Part shown: positions 9,228-15,945 of the stretch, in pieces
How positions within the stretch are numbered: the first letter of the stretch is position 1
How the letters are laid out: each line of letters opens with the position of its first letter
Assembly: GCF_009428905.1 (NCBI RefSeq)
Contig: NZ_WHYR01000028.1
Location: forward strand, 1-42,789
Reading direction: 5' to 3'
Source: Desulfofundulus thermobenzoicus
GTDB lineage: Bacteria > Bacillota > Desulfotomaculia > Desulfotomaculales > Desulfovirgulaceae
DNA length: 42,789 nucleotides
Made by a program: the position numbers and the translations under genes
The notes under the pieces: model-generated
What the model was told of the DNA's origin: nothing
The model's database searches: none
The model's input: only the letters and a program-made list of their open reading frames with translations

Positions 9228-9416
9228 TTGCTCAAGGATCTGAAGCGCCTGGCGGATTTGATGCTGGACGAAAGCGGCATCCTGCAATGGCTGCTCATTG
9301 CGGCAATCATGGTCGGACTGGGTTACTGGGGCTACCAGAGATATATTAAAACCCCTGCTTACGACGCCTATAGTAGCACGGGCAATTACCTTAACGCCGG
9401 CATCAACGGCAACTAA
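9228..9416 (+). CDS. Flp-like major pilin candidate
   Basis: A 62-residue protein of type IVb pilin design. It has a short charged leader (MLKDLKRLADLMLDESG) with a likely prepilin-peptidase site after Gly17, a single hydrophobic helix (ILQWLLIAAIMVGLGYWGY) and a short polar tail rich in Gly, Asn and Tyr. Classical Flp pilins have Glu-Tyr at positions +5/+6 after cleavage; here those positions hold Trp and Leu, so the site is non-canonical. The ribosome binding site AAAGGAGGTGAT with 5-nt spacing to TTG 9228 is the strongest in the operon, and a terminator follows at once. Both suit a highly expressed structural subunit. A prepilin peptidase gene lies next door. Confidence 0.72.
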   Translation: MLKDLKRLADLMLDESGILQWLLIAAIMVGLGYWGYQRYIKTPAYDAYSSTGNYLNAGINGN

Positions 9417-9422
9417 GCGAAG

Positions 9423-9454
9423 GGACGGGATTTCAATCCCGTCCTTTTTTTTTT
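9423..9454 (+). terminator. Rho-independent terminator after the pilin gene
   Basis: GGACGGGA (9423-9430) pairs with TCCCGTCC (9437-9444) and is followed by ten T residues. In an otherwise gapless operon it probably makes the pilin transcript more abundant than the downstream genes, or stabilises its 3' end. Confidence 0.9.
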
Positions 9455-9470
9455 GGGGGGGTGATAGCTT

Positions 9471-9950
9471 ATCATAGCCGTAAAGTTGATCATTTTGTTA
9501 CGTCTTTTGGTCGTAGTCTCCTATGTGGACTGGAGGGACAAAAAAATTCCCAACGGCATGACCCTGCCCGCCATAGTGGCCGGCATACTGCTTGCCGGCC
9601 CTGACTGGCGGTCCGCCGCATTAGACGCGGCGGCGGGTTTTTTGCTCTTTTTCCCCATTGCGCTTCTCGGTCTGGGCGGCATGGGGGACGCTAAACTCAG
9701 CGCGGCGGTATCGTCCCTGATCGGGTTTCACGACGCGGGACTGGCCGCCTGGCTGGGTACGGTCCTGTGCGCCGTTATGGTCGCCGCGCGGGAGTTTCGA
9801 AGAGGTCGCTTAAAAAATTGGGTGCGGGGCCATTTCGCCGCCCTGGCGCAAATCCGGGCGGGAATCGTGCCGGAAGGGGAAAAGCACTGTTTCGCGCCCT
9901 ACTATGCCGCCTGCGTGCTGGCGGTTTTATTTTGGAGGTGGTTTCCATAA
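9471..9950 (+). CDS. tadV: Prepilin peptidase TadV/CpaA
   Basis: Aspartic prepilin peptidase of family A24, which cleaves Flp-type pilins and TadE/TadF pseudopilins. It has about 159 residues and 4-5 membrane helices. The two catalytic aspartates are visible: VDWRDKKIPNG (the D-x-R-x-x-x-I-P-N motif near residue 20) and the GxGD motif in GGMGDAKLSAA (near residue 80). It is the short, methylase-less form. GGTGAT at 9460-9465 is 5 nt from ATC at 9471, the same spacing as in the pilin and first CpaE genes; TTG at 9486 is the nearest conventional start. ATA at 9474 is a further alternative. Confidence 0.85.
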   Translation: MIAVKLIILLRLLVVVSYVDWRDKKIPNGMTLPAIVAGILLAGPDWRSAALDAAAGFLLFFPIALLGLGGMGDAKLSAAVSSLIGFHDAGLAAWLGTVLCAVMVAAREFRRGRLKNWVRGHFAALAQIRAGIVPEGEKHCFAPYYAACVLAVLFWRWFP

Positions 9951-10417
9951 CGAGATTTCTCAAGAGCGAACAAGGATACATCCTCGAATTCGTTTTGTTC
10001 ATGGGTTTTCTCTTTTACTGCGTTTTTGGGATTTTGGTTTACGGGATGTACACCAACTCCCAGAGCGTGTGCATCAGCGCCGCCAGGGAGGCGGCCCGCA
10101 CCCTGGCGGTGACGCACGACATGAACCAGTCCAAATCCCGGGCCGCCGAAGTGATTCAAACCACCCTTTACACCGGAGCAAGAATCGGGGGCTCCAGGCC
10201 GGGCGAACCGCGCAAGGCCTTCGATCCTTACAGCCCGAACCCGTCTCACCCGGACGTAGTATTGCAGGACGACGGCACTTACTGCCGGGCGTGGGTTTAC
10301 TACCACATGCCCAACGCCGTGCCCGGATTGCCCAAGTTGCTGGACAAACGGGCGTCTTTTCTGTCCCGGTACATTACAACCGGCGGCTACGCGGTCTTTA
10401 AGCGGGAGGTGCAATAA
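9947..10417 (+). CDS. tadE: TadE-like pseudopilin
   Basis: About 156 residues. A TadE-type N-terminus has a short leader ending in KSEQG, then YILEFVLFMGFLFYCVFGILVYG, with the conserved Glu inside the hydrophobic helix. Then follows a polar domain starting QSVCISAAREAARTLAV, which is typical of TadE and its relatives. Such minor pilins are processed by TadV. GGAGGTGG at 9934-9941 is 5 nt from ATA at 9947, and ATA overlaps the tadV stop as ATAA; GTG 9938 lies inside the binding site itself. The following gene, also with a pseudopilin-like N-terminus, is TadG-like. Confidence 0.8.
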   Translation: MTRFLKSEQGYILEFVLFMGFLFYCVFGILVYGMYTNSQSVCISAAREAARTLAVTHDMNQSKSRAAEVIQTTLYTGARIGGSRPGEPRKAFDPYSPNPSHPDVVLQDDGTYCRAWVYYHMPNAVPGLPKLLDKRASFLSRYITTGGYAVFKREVQ

Positions 10418-10419
10418 AA

Positions 10420-11034
10420 TTGCGGGATGAAGATGGATTCTTGCCCCTGTTCATTGCCCTGGCGTTGCCGATAATAATTTTCGCCTGGGGACTCGCGGTA
10501 GACTTCGGCCGGGCGCACATAGCCAGGGCGGAACTGCAGACGGCTTCCGACGCCGGAGCACTTGCGGCGGCCCTCACCGCCGAGCCCGTCCCAGTCGATA
10601 TCGAGTACGTTCCCATCACGGAGACCGTAGAGGAGACCGTCACCGTGCCGGCTACGGACGAAAACGGCAACGTCATACTCGACGAAAACGGGAACCCCGT
10701 TATGGTTGAAAAGACGGAGACCAAAGAAGTTATCAAAGAAGTGCGGGAGATCGTGCACGAATGGAAGGCCGTGATTAAAGACGAAACGAAGGCGGAAAGT
10801 GAAGCCCGGGCCGCCTTCGCCGCCAACAGCGGCAGGTTTCCGCAGCAGGGGGTGGAACTCGGGGGATGGACGGGGGATCAGATAAGCGAAGACTCCTATT
10901 ACATCTCCGCAAACGCCCGGATGAAAGCCCCCTGGGCCGGAGCGGCCGCCGCGATGATGACCGGCGACCGATCCTACTACAAAATACCGGTGAGCGCTAA
11001 GGGAACGGGACAGGCGGTGCCAAAATTCAACTAA
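10420..11034 (+). CDS. TadG-like pilus protein
   Basis: A 204-residue protein with a TadG-type N-terminus: EDGFLPLFIALALPIIIFAW (membrane helix with a glycine cleavage-like site), then VDFGRAHIARAELQTASDAG ALAAA. The latter is the classic segment after the helix in Flp pilus TadG proteins. The middle (about residues 60-125) is a charged valine/glutamate-rich stretch, and the end has WTGDQISEDSYYISANARM. The von Willebrand A domain of longer TadG proteins is absent. TTG 10420 follows GGGAGGTGC at 10404-10412. It probably acts outside the membrane in pilus biogenesis or adhesion. Confidence 0.78.
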   Translation: MRDEDGFLPLFIALALPIIIFAWGLAVDFGRAHIARAELQTASDAGALAAALTAEPVPVDIEYVPITETVEETVTVPATDENGNVILDENGNPVMVEKTETKEVIKEVREIVHEWKAVIKDETKAESEARAAFAANSGRFPQQGVELGGWTGDQISEDSYYISANARMKAPWAGAAAAMMTGDRSYYKIPVSAKGTGQAVPKFN

Positions 11035-11050
11035 ATGGAGGGTTTCAAAC

Positions 11051-11188
11051 GTGGATTTTCTCGAATCGTTGAGGCAGAGGTCCGTCAACAGCAGAAATTA
11101 CTTCGGTCCCTGGTACGAAGAAAAATGCGCCTGGTGGGATCCTTCTTCGAACAGGTGCGGGATTTCTGCTGCTTCTATTTTTCGATAA
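11051..11188 (+). CDS. Small 45-residue gene at the end of the Tad operon
   Basis: GTG at 11051 is preceded by GGAGGG (11038-11043) with 7-nt spacing and opens a 45-codon frame ending at TAA 11186-11188. The product is soluble and polar. It starts MDFLESLRQRSV and carries a striking NYFGPWYEEKCAWWDPSSN stretch with two cysteines ten residues apart and four aromatic residues. It lies 16 bp after the tadG-like gene in the same direction, so it is likely the last gene of the operon. I do not recognise the family. Confidence 0.55.
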   Translation: MDFLESLRQRSVNSRNYFGPWYEEKCAWWDPSSNRCGISAASIFR

Positions 11189-11260
11189 CTTGATAAGGAT
11201 CGGTAAGCTGTTTTGCCCATCTCCGGGAAAGGCAAAAGTGAACAGAAGGGGGAATACCCA

Positions 11261-11716
11261 TTGCTGTACTTGCGCAAGAGTGTTTTAGCGGTTATCGTCA
11301 TTGCATCCCTGATCGTAGGGGCCGGGTTGGGAGCTGGTGGCCACTGGTATTTGGCCGACCACCGGCCTAAAGTAAAAATGATGGAAATGGCCAAAAAGCA
11401 GCAGGAACAGCTGAACAAAATGGTGCGCAGCGGCGAAGTGGTTTCGGTAAAGCCGGACGAAATCACCGTGAAGGTGAAGCACTCCGGTGATCCGCAGTTC
11501 GAGGGCAAGACCATCACGGTGAAAACGGACCGGTATACCAATGTTCAGGAAGGCATGAACTTCGTCAGCAAGCCCGGCCAGGCCACGGACCTGAGCCGGT
11601 ATCTGAAGCCCGGGATGCAGGTGGATCTGCTGGTCAACGGGGACAAGGCCGTGGCGGTGCACTGGGAGAAAGCGCCGGAACAGGCGCAAAAACAGCCGGG
11701 GCAGGGGCAAAAATAG
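11261..11716 (+). CDS. Membrane-anchored protein of unknown function, parent of a repeated tail
   Basis: A 151-residue protein with an N-terminal membrane anchor (SVLAVIVIASLIVGAGLGAG). A helical stretch follows (MMEMAKKQQEQLNKMVRSG), then a beta-rich extracytoplasmic domain of the DUF5666-like kind (GEVVSVKPDEITVKVKH ... GMQVDLLVNGDKAVAVHW). The tail is rich in Gln, Pro and Gly. TTG 11261 follows AGAAGGGGGAA; an earlier in-frame ATG at 11213 would add a charged leader before the anchor and is less likely. The last 100 bp, including the terminator, recur at 12752 and 14080. Function unknown. Confidence 0.72.
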   Translation: MLYLRKSVLAVIVIASLIVGAGLGAGGHWYLADHRPKVKMMEMAKKQQEQLNKMVRSGEVVSVKPDEITVKVKHSGDPQFEGKTITVKTDRYTNVQEGMNFVSKPGQATDLSRYLKPGMQVDLLVNGDKAVAVHWEKAPEQAQKQPGQGQK

Positions 11717-11727
11717 CAGTGCAGGGG

Positions 11728-11748
11728 GGCCGGGGAAACCCGGCCTTT
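11728..11748 (+). terminator. Terminator hairpin, repeat copy 1
   Basis: GGCCGGG-GAAA-CCCGGCC followed by TTTAT. The same hairpin follows the two other copies of the gene tail, at 12851 and 14181. Confidence 0.75.
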
Positions 11749-11749
11749 A

Positions 11750-12493
11750 TCATTGTTTCAAAGTAATAGTGTAGAAATACCATTTCTTTTTGGTTGGCCG
11801 CACTGACATTGCTTTCTCTGGATCAATTAGCGTCGGGGTTGCGATGCAGGATATATTTAAATCTGTATTTGCTATTTTTAGGAGCCCTTTAACTGCAAGA
11901 GGTGTATAAGTATATATAATTACTTTGCGAATAATTTTTGCTTTCTGAAGAAAATGGATGTAAGAGTGCACATCATTCACCAGCGTATCTTTAAGGCAAG
12001 GATTTCTTTTAAACTTGAGGTTTACAGGTAAATGCATCTCCATATAAAGGCAATTTAAAGGAATTATAAGTGAAGTTTTGTCGGTAGATAGAATTTTTAA
12101 CGCGAAATAGAAGCAGAAAGGCGACGACAAGAAGGCATATAAATAATGCGTTTTACTTATCCTGTGAAATATGTTATTAATCATTACCATAATGGCGTAA
12201 TAAATAAATACATAAACGTATGGACCGAATAAAAATATTTCTAATGATAAATGCATGTTAAAATAGTTTTTGATTAAAACAATAAATAATGGGTAACCAA
12301 GGAGGGTCAATATGAAATGACAAAATATCAAAAAGAATGCTCCGCCAATGCCAAACAATGTTATAATGACACCCATAAATACAAACGAGAAGTGGATAAA
12401 AGTGAGTACAACATGGAGAAACGCTATGACTATCTGATTAATAAATGGTTTCACATAATTTATTATATTTTTGTACTTGTTTTTGTATGGCAT
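11750..12493 (-). CDS. AT-rich membrane protein of unknown function
   Basis: A 247-residue frame with three or four strong membrane helices in the N-terminal half (for example IVIAFLHVVLTFIHFSFVFM and YVYVFIYYAIMVMINNIF). A basic, soluble C-terminal part of about 110 residues follows. The ATG at 12493 (minus strand) is preceded by AGGGAGA with good spacing, supporting translation. The base composition is far more AT-rich than the flanking pilus genes, suggesting separate origin. It overlaps the opposite-strand gene at 12317-12670 by 177 bp, so one of the two may be spurious or shorter. It converges with the terminator of the previous gene. Confidence 0.5.
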   Translation of the reverse strand: MPYKNKYKNIINYVKPFINQIVIAFLHVVLTFIHFSFVFMGVIITLFGIGGAFFLIFCHFILTLLGYPLFIVLIKNYFNMHLSLEIFLFGPYVYVFIYYAIMVMINNIFHRISKTHYLYAFLSSPFCFYFALKILSTDKTSLIIPLNCLYMEMHLPVNLKFKRNPCLKDTLVNDVHSYIHFLQKAKIIRKVIIYTYTPLAVKGLLKIANTDLNISCIATPTLIDPEKAMSVRPTKKKWYFYTITLKQ

Positions 12494-12670
12494 TTTGCAA
12501 TTCTCCCTGAAAAATGGTTCATGTGGTTGCTACGTATTGAATTGGTGGTAGGATCTCTAATGGCCATATATGGTACGGTAACCAATAACTACATAACAAG
12601 GACCTATATAGGAGATTTTGTTTTGACCGGGTTATTTCTTACCACCTGTCTTTTGATGTTGATATCTTGA
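12317..12670 (+). CDS. Small AT-rich membrane protein
   Basis: 117 residues: a hydrophilic N-terminus and three predicted membrane helices (FHIIYYIFVLVFVWHFAIL, LLRIELVVGSLMAIYGTV, FVLTGLFLTTCLLMLIS). GGAGGG at 12301-12306 lies about 10 nt from the ATG at 12317. A start at ATG 12413 (MEKRYDYLINKWF) would halve the overlap with the minus-strand gene and keep all helices. It lies in an AT-rich patch between two copies of a repeated gene tail. Function unknown; either this frame or its antisense neighbour is real, possibly both. Confidence 0.45.
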   Translation: MTKYQKECSANAKQCYNDTHKYKREVDKSEYNMEKRYDYLINKWFHIIYYIFVLVFVWHFAILPEKWFMWLLRIELVVGSLMAIYGTVTNNYITRTYIGDFVLTGLFLTTCLLMLIS

Positions 12671-12751
12671 TTAGTTGCCCCCTCGCACTCCCCTAACTTT
12701 CCAAGAGATTCGATACTTCACCATGCATTTCCTTCTTTTTGGTTCTGCTGG

Positions 12752-12845
12752 GATGCAGGTGGATCTGCTGGTCAACGGGGACAGGGCCGTCTCGGTGCAC
12801 TGGAACTCACCGCAAGGGCAGGGGCAGCAGGGGCAAAAGCAGTAG
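12752..12845 (+). pseudogene. Orphan copy 2 of the 11261-11716 gene tail
   Basis: This 94-bp fragment encodes GMQVDLLVNGDRAVSVHW and a Gln/Gly-rich end. It matches the last 31 or so codons of the gene at 11261-11716 in frame and is followed by the same terminator. Upstream of 12752 the similarity stops abruptly. An ATG at 12753 exists, but there is no ribosome binding site, so it is a gene remnant, not a gene. Confidence 0.8.
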
Positions 12846-12850
12846 ATCAG

Positions 12851-12872
12851 GGGCCGGGGAAACCCGGCCCTT
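12851..12872 (+). terminator. Terminator hairpin, repeat copy 2
   Basis: GGGCCGGG-GAAA-CCCGGCCC; the T tract is poor (TTGTCG). It is homologous to the hairpin at 11728. Confidence 0.6.
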
Positions 12873-12893
12873 GTCGATTCATAGGGGGGATGC

Positions 12894-13253
12894 ATGGTGA
12901 ATGAAACGGCGCAAAAAATGATGGAACATTGGATACTCGGCAAGTGGGATGAGTGGTGGATGAAACCGTTTATAGGCTTGAGCAGCGTTAGTTTGCTATT
13001 GCTGTTTTTATGTGTCCCGGCGCTGATAGTGGTTTTTCTGTGGGGTTGTCGTGCCGGGAATGCCGCGCCGGTCAATTTCATGCTCAAAATGATGTTCTGG
13101 GCAGGGGTCATAAGCGTTGGCGGCATTTTCCCGGGGTATATTTTTGCCTTCTGGGTTGACATGGTAAGGGAACGCCGTGGAGAAAAAGGAAAAACGATTA
13201 CTTTTCAAGAAATAATTGGTGAAAATTTGGATTTTGAGAGGTGGTGCTCGTAA
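12894..13253 (+). CDS. Small membrane protein, first of a gene pair
   Basis: 119 residues with two membrane helices (SSVSLLLLFLCVPALIVVFLW and MMFWAGVISVGGIFPGYIF) and a short charged C-terminus ending IIGENLDFERWCS. GGGGGG precedes ATG 12894. The stop codon abuts the ATG of the next gene at 13254, so the two form an operon. The pair resembles the pair at 14239/14618 in size, order and topology: a small membrane protein whose C-terminus ends in a similar GxxLDF motif, then a larger membrane protein with a soluble beta-rich domain. No family recognised. Confidence 0.65.
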   Translation: MVNETAQKMMEHWILGKWDEWWMKPFIGLSSVSLLLLFLCVPALIVVFLWGCRAGNAAPVNFMLKMMFWAGVISVGGIFPGYIFAFWVDMVRERRGEKGKTITFQEIIGENLDFERWCS

Positions 13254-14171
13254 ATGGCGGTAAGCGGTCTTACTCTTGCGGTGCTGCTGTTTTTGCTTCT
13301 TGTTTATTTGCCGGGAAACCTGGCGTTGTTAACAGCCGGCAGAAAACAACAGGATCGTGCCGCTCCGGCATCGATATTTTACGGTGCTTTTATTTTGGCG
13401 ACAACTCTTGGCTTATTCTGGGTTTTTGCTTTAACCGGCAGGTCCAGTATTTTACAAAGATTCACCGCTACTCTGACGGCGATAACAGAGGGGAGTTCAG
13501 CGAATGGCTCAATGGATTTATTAGCCGTGGCCGCCGTTTTCGCCATGTGTTATGCCTTGTCGTGCGTAGCCGGATTCTTGGAACTTTTCTTAATCACCGG
13601 TTTTTACACGCCTCCCGGATGGGCGCGCAACTTGTTCAGGCGAGGATTTTTCGGCCGTGTCGTAAGATTTGCCGGGCATTTATTTGTGGTTATTCGTGGA
13701 ATCTTGGCTGGCTGTTCCAGCGGCGTTCGGGTGAAACCAGCCAATACGATTCTTGATGTCTTTGTTCGGTTCCGGAAAGCCGGGAAGCGGCCACACCTGG
13801 AAATCGCGTTAAAAAACGGCACGTCAATCAAAGGTGAATGCCTCCGGTTTTCGTGGAATGGAAAGGAAAGCGTTTTATCGGCTGATATGGATAACCCATG
13901 TCAGCTCGAATGGGTTGCGCTGGATGAGGCCGTTTCAATTAAGTTTTTGAACCTGGCCCTCATGGATGCGGAAGGGAAATCTGCGGAGCAGGCGGAAAGG
14001 TGTCTGGAAGATATCAGAAAAAGCAGGCAGATCCTGAATGGGCTTGCGCCGGGGTATGGCGATGAAGTGTACGGCAAGTGCGGGGACAATGCGCTGGCGG
14101 TGCGCTGGGAGAAAGCGCCGGAACAGGCGCAAAACCAGGGCGGGCAGGCCGGACAGGGGCAAAATGGATAG
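13254..14171 (+). CDS. Membrane protein with beta-rich domain, fused to repeat tail copy 3
   Basis: 305 residues. Four or so membrane helices span residues 1-160. A cytosolic-looking beta-rich domain follows (LEIALKNGTSIKGECLRFSW ... LEWVALDEAVSIKFLNLAL), which by pattern could be a small Sm-like barrel. From about residue 276 the protein switches to CGDNALAVRWEKAPEQAQ and a Gln/Gly-rich end. This is the tail of the 11261-11716 gene joined in frame, followed by the same terminator. The paralogue at 14618 has the same beta domain but no such tail, so the tail was probably acquired here. Function unknown. Confidence 0.68.
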   Translation: MAVSGLTLAVLLFLLLVYLPGNLALLTAGRKQQDRAAPASIFYGAFILATTLGLFWVFALTGRSSILQRFTATLTAITEGSSANGSMDLLAVAAVFAMCYALSCVAGFLELFLITGFYTPPGWARNLFRRGFFGRVVRFAGHLFVVIRGILAGCSSGVRVKPANTILDVFVRFRKAGKRPHLEIALKNGTSIKGECLRFSWNGKESVLSADMDNPCQLEWVALDEAVSIKFLNLALMDAEGKSAEQAERCLEDIRKSRQILNGLAPGYGDEVYGKCGDNALAVRWEKAPEQAQNQGGQAGQGQNG

Positions 14172-14180
14172 AGCAATGGA

Positions 14181-14207
14181 GGCCGAGGAAACCCGGCCTT
14201 ATTTTTT
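14181..14207 (+). terminator. Terminator hairpin, repeat copy 3
   Basis: GGCCGAGGAAACCCGGCC with one mismatch relative to copies 1 and 2, followed by TTATTTTTTA. It is part of the third copy of the repeated gene end (about 14080-14207). Confidence 0.7.
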
Positions 14208-14238
14208 ATGTGAAGAATAAGAAGGAGGGAAAATTATA

Positions 14239-14670
14239 ATGTCGAAGAAGTTTATGGAAACTCTATTGTATTTTCGGGAGAGATACTGGGCGTGGATTCT
14301 TGGCGATGAAATGCCCGCTGAATTTCCTGTTTATGCTCTATATACAATATTCTGGCTTATTATTGCAGGATCAGCATTGCGTAATTATGCAAATCACCTT
14401 GAACCAATGGAAGCGACAGTTTTGATTTCGGTTTTAATGTTCACGGTACTTATTTCATCGTTTTATTTTGCTCCTGCATGGTTCGCATCGCTTTGGATAA
14501 TTCCCGCTATCCCGAGCGCATTGGTGGTGTCGCTAATATATGCTATCAACTCGCTCATTTTTAAAAAAGAAAATTGTTGGGACTTTCTGACCAAGGAAGA
14601 ACTGGTTGGAGGATATCTTGATTTTTCTAGTTTCGGTGGTGATTCCGGTGGACATAACAAAATGGGTTAA
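14239..14670 (+). CDS. Small membrane protein, second gene pair
   Basis: 143 residues with three membrane helices (VYALYTIFWLIIAGSAL, ATVLISVLMFTVLISSFYF, LWIIPAIPSALVVSLIYAI) and a C-terminal cytosolic end (FLTKEELVGGYLDFSSF) that echoes the end of the 12894 gene. AAGGAGGG precedes ATG 14239. It overlaps the next gene by about 50 nt. It is AT-rich compared with the Tad operon. Function unknown; the paired arrangement with 14618 suggests the two products act together. Confidence 0.65.
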   Translation: MSKKFMETLLYFRERYWAWILGDEMPAEFPVYALYTIFWLIIAGSALRNYANHLEPMEATVLISVLMFTVLISSFYFAPAWFASLWIIPAIPSALVVSLIYAINSLIFKKENCWDFLTKEELVGGYLDFSSFGGDSGGHNKMG

Positions 14671-15403
14671 TATACCCGGGGCTCTTTTCTACTTAATTAT
14701 ATTGCCCGGCTTAATGTATATTTGGTCAGCGAAGGGATTCAAGGAAAAGAGACCCGTATATTTCTGGCTTATGGACGCCTTTATGGTCGGACTGTTAATT
14801 TTTGTGTTCACAGTGCTGATCTGGTCGTCAATTGCCTTAATATCTCATCACTATCAAGAGCTAGCGGAATTGCTGGCCGGTCTCATGATTCTTGTTCTTA
14901 AAGGTATGCGGGTTCTCTTGGAGAAGCCGGTATCGATGTCTTCCGTCACATTATACGTTGTGCTATTGGTTTATGGGTCATGTATTACAGGTGGGTTCCT
15001 CACGAGGTTATCGAATGAAGGTCGATTCCCACCATGGCGTAGAAGGCGAAAGCCGAAAATATTCGCAGACTCTTTTCTCGATGCAGAACTGTTAAGACTT
15101 AGGGAAAAGAAAATAGTTCCACAGGTTGTTTTAACTTTGAAAAGTGGGGAAAAAATTCGAGGAAATTGCTACTCCTATACCTTTACCGCTCCCCGGGAAA
15201 TAGCTATAGATTTATATAGTGATGAACAGACGGAACGGCATATCGTTATTGTCAAACTGGATGAAAATGTGGAAAGGTTGGAACTTATATTCGCAGAATT
15301 GCCGGAAGAAAGGAGGGGTCCCTTTACAATCGTGAAAAGGCTTACTCGCTGCCGGCGAGCCGCAGTTATCAGTTCCATGGAAGAAAACTGCTGGCCGAGT
15401 TGA
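14618..15403 (+). CDS. Membrane protein with beta-rich C-terminal domain
   Basis: About 261 residues: four or five membrane helices, then a soluble domain with the pattern VVLTLKSGEKIRGNCYSY ... HIVIVKLDENVERLELIF. This matches the domain of the 13254 protein (LEIALKNGTSIKGECLRF) and would fit a small Sm-like barrel. TTG 14618 lies 5 nt after GGAGG (14608-14612), better than the TTG at 14606, which overlaps that site. The overlap with the preceding gene suggests translational coupling. Downstream lies a frameshifted PIN toxin gene. Function unknown. Confidence 0.62.
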   Translation: MIFLVSVVIPVDITKWVNIPGALFYLIILPGLMYIWSAKGFKEKRPVYFWLMDAFMVGLLIFVFTVLIWSSIALISHHYQELAELLAGLMILVLKGMRVLLEKPVSMSSVTLYVVLLVYGSCITGGFLTRLSNEGRFPPWRRRRKPKIFADSFLDAELLRLREKKIVPQVVLTLKSGEKIRGNCYSYTFTAPREIAIDLYSDEQTERHIVIVKLDENVERLELIFAELPEERRGPFTIVKRLTRCRRAAVISSMEENCWPS

Positions 15404-15415
15404 GAGAGGGCAGTC

Positions 15416-15863
15416 ATGAGTACAGGACAGATTAAGGTGTTTCTGGACAGCAGTGTAATTATAGCCGCCCTTGCCTCAATGAGTGGCGGTCCCCATGAGG
15501 TGCTGGCCCTGGCCGAGCTGGGGATAATTGTTCCCTGCATATCCGAAGATGTGGTGGGCGAGGTGCTGAGGAACGTCCAAAAAAAAGCTGCCCGGCTGTG
15601 TGGACAGCTACTACGCCCTGTTCAAGGTCCTGCCGTTCAAAATTGTAGATCCTACCGATGAGGATCTGGAATACGCCAGGTCGCTGATAAACGAGAAGGA
15701 CGCCCCCATACCGGCGGCGGCCATATCCGGCAAGGCAGATTGGCTGTTGAGCCTGGATAAGCATTTCCTTGGCGGGGATTGGAAAGGAAAGGTGAACTTT
15801 GCCGTCGGTACCCCCGGGGATTTTCTGCAAGATTGGGTGTCTTTTCTAAAAGGAGATGGTTAA
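15416..15863 (+). pseudogene. PIN-domain ribonuclease toxin, frameshifted at an A8 run
   Basis: The first frame (from 15416) encodes a PIN N-terminus: VFLDSSVIIAAL, with the first catalytic Asp, and VPCISEDVVGEVLRNVQKK, with the second acidic site. After AAAAAAAA at about 15585-15592 the homology continues in the +1 frame: VDSYYALFKVLPFKIVDPT, then the last acidic motif DAPIPAAAISGKADWLLSLD. Deleting one A would restore a single protein of about 149 residues. PIN proteins of this type are VapC-like RNases. No partner antitoxin is apparent upstream. The gene is a decayed toxin, a sequencing error, or one rescued by slippage on the A run. Confidence 0.8.
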
Positions 15864-15869
15864 GGCATA

Positions 15870-15944
15870 ATGTTCCGGTTCTACCTGTTCGTCGTTTTCC
15901 TGGCGTTGCTGGTGATTCTGGTGCCAGGACTGCGGCCGGTGTAA
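15870..15944 (+). CDS. Possible 24-residue hydrophobic peptide
   Basis: ATG 15870 opens a short frame (MFRFYLFVVFLALLVILVPG) made of one membrane helix, ending at TAA 15942-15944. The nearest binding site AAAAGGAGAT is about 14 nt away, which is too far. It could be a small membrane peptide, but chance is a serious alternative. Confidence 0.2.
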   Translation: MFRFYLFVVFLALLVILVPGLRPV

Positions 15945-15945
15945 A

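Noticed and set aside
7406-9310. 634-codon open frame on the minus strand
   Set aside because: It lies antisense to tadB and tadC, which have clear family motifs. Long antisense frames are common in GC-rich coding DNA, and its composition (His, Gly, Pro, Gln-rich) is not protein-like.
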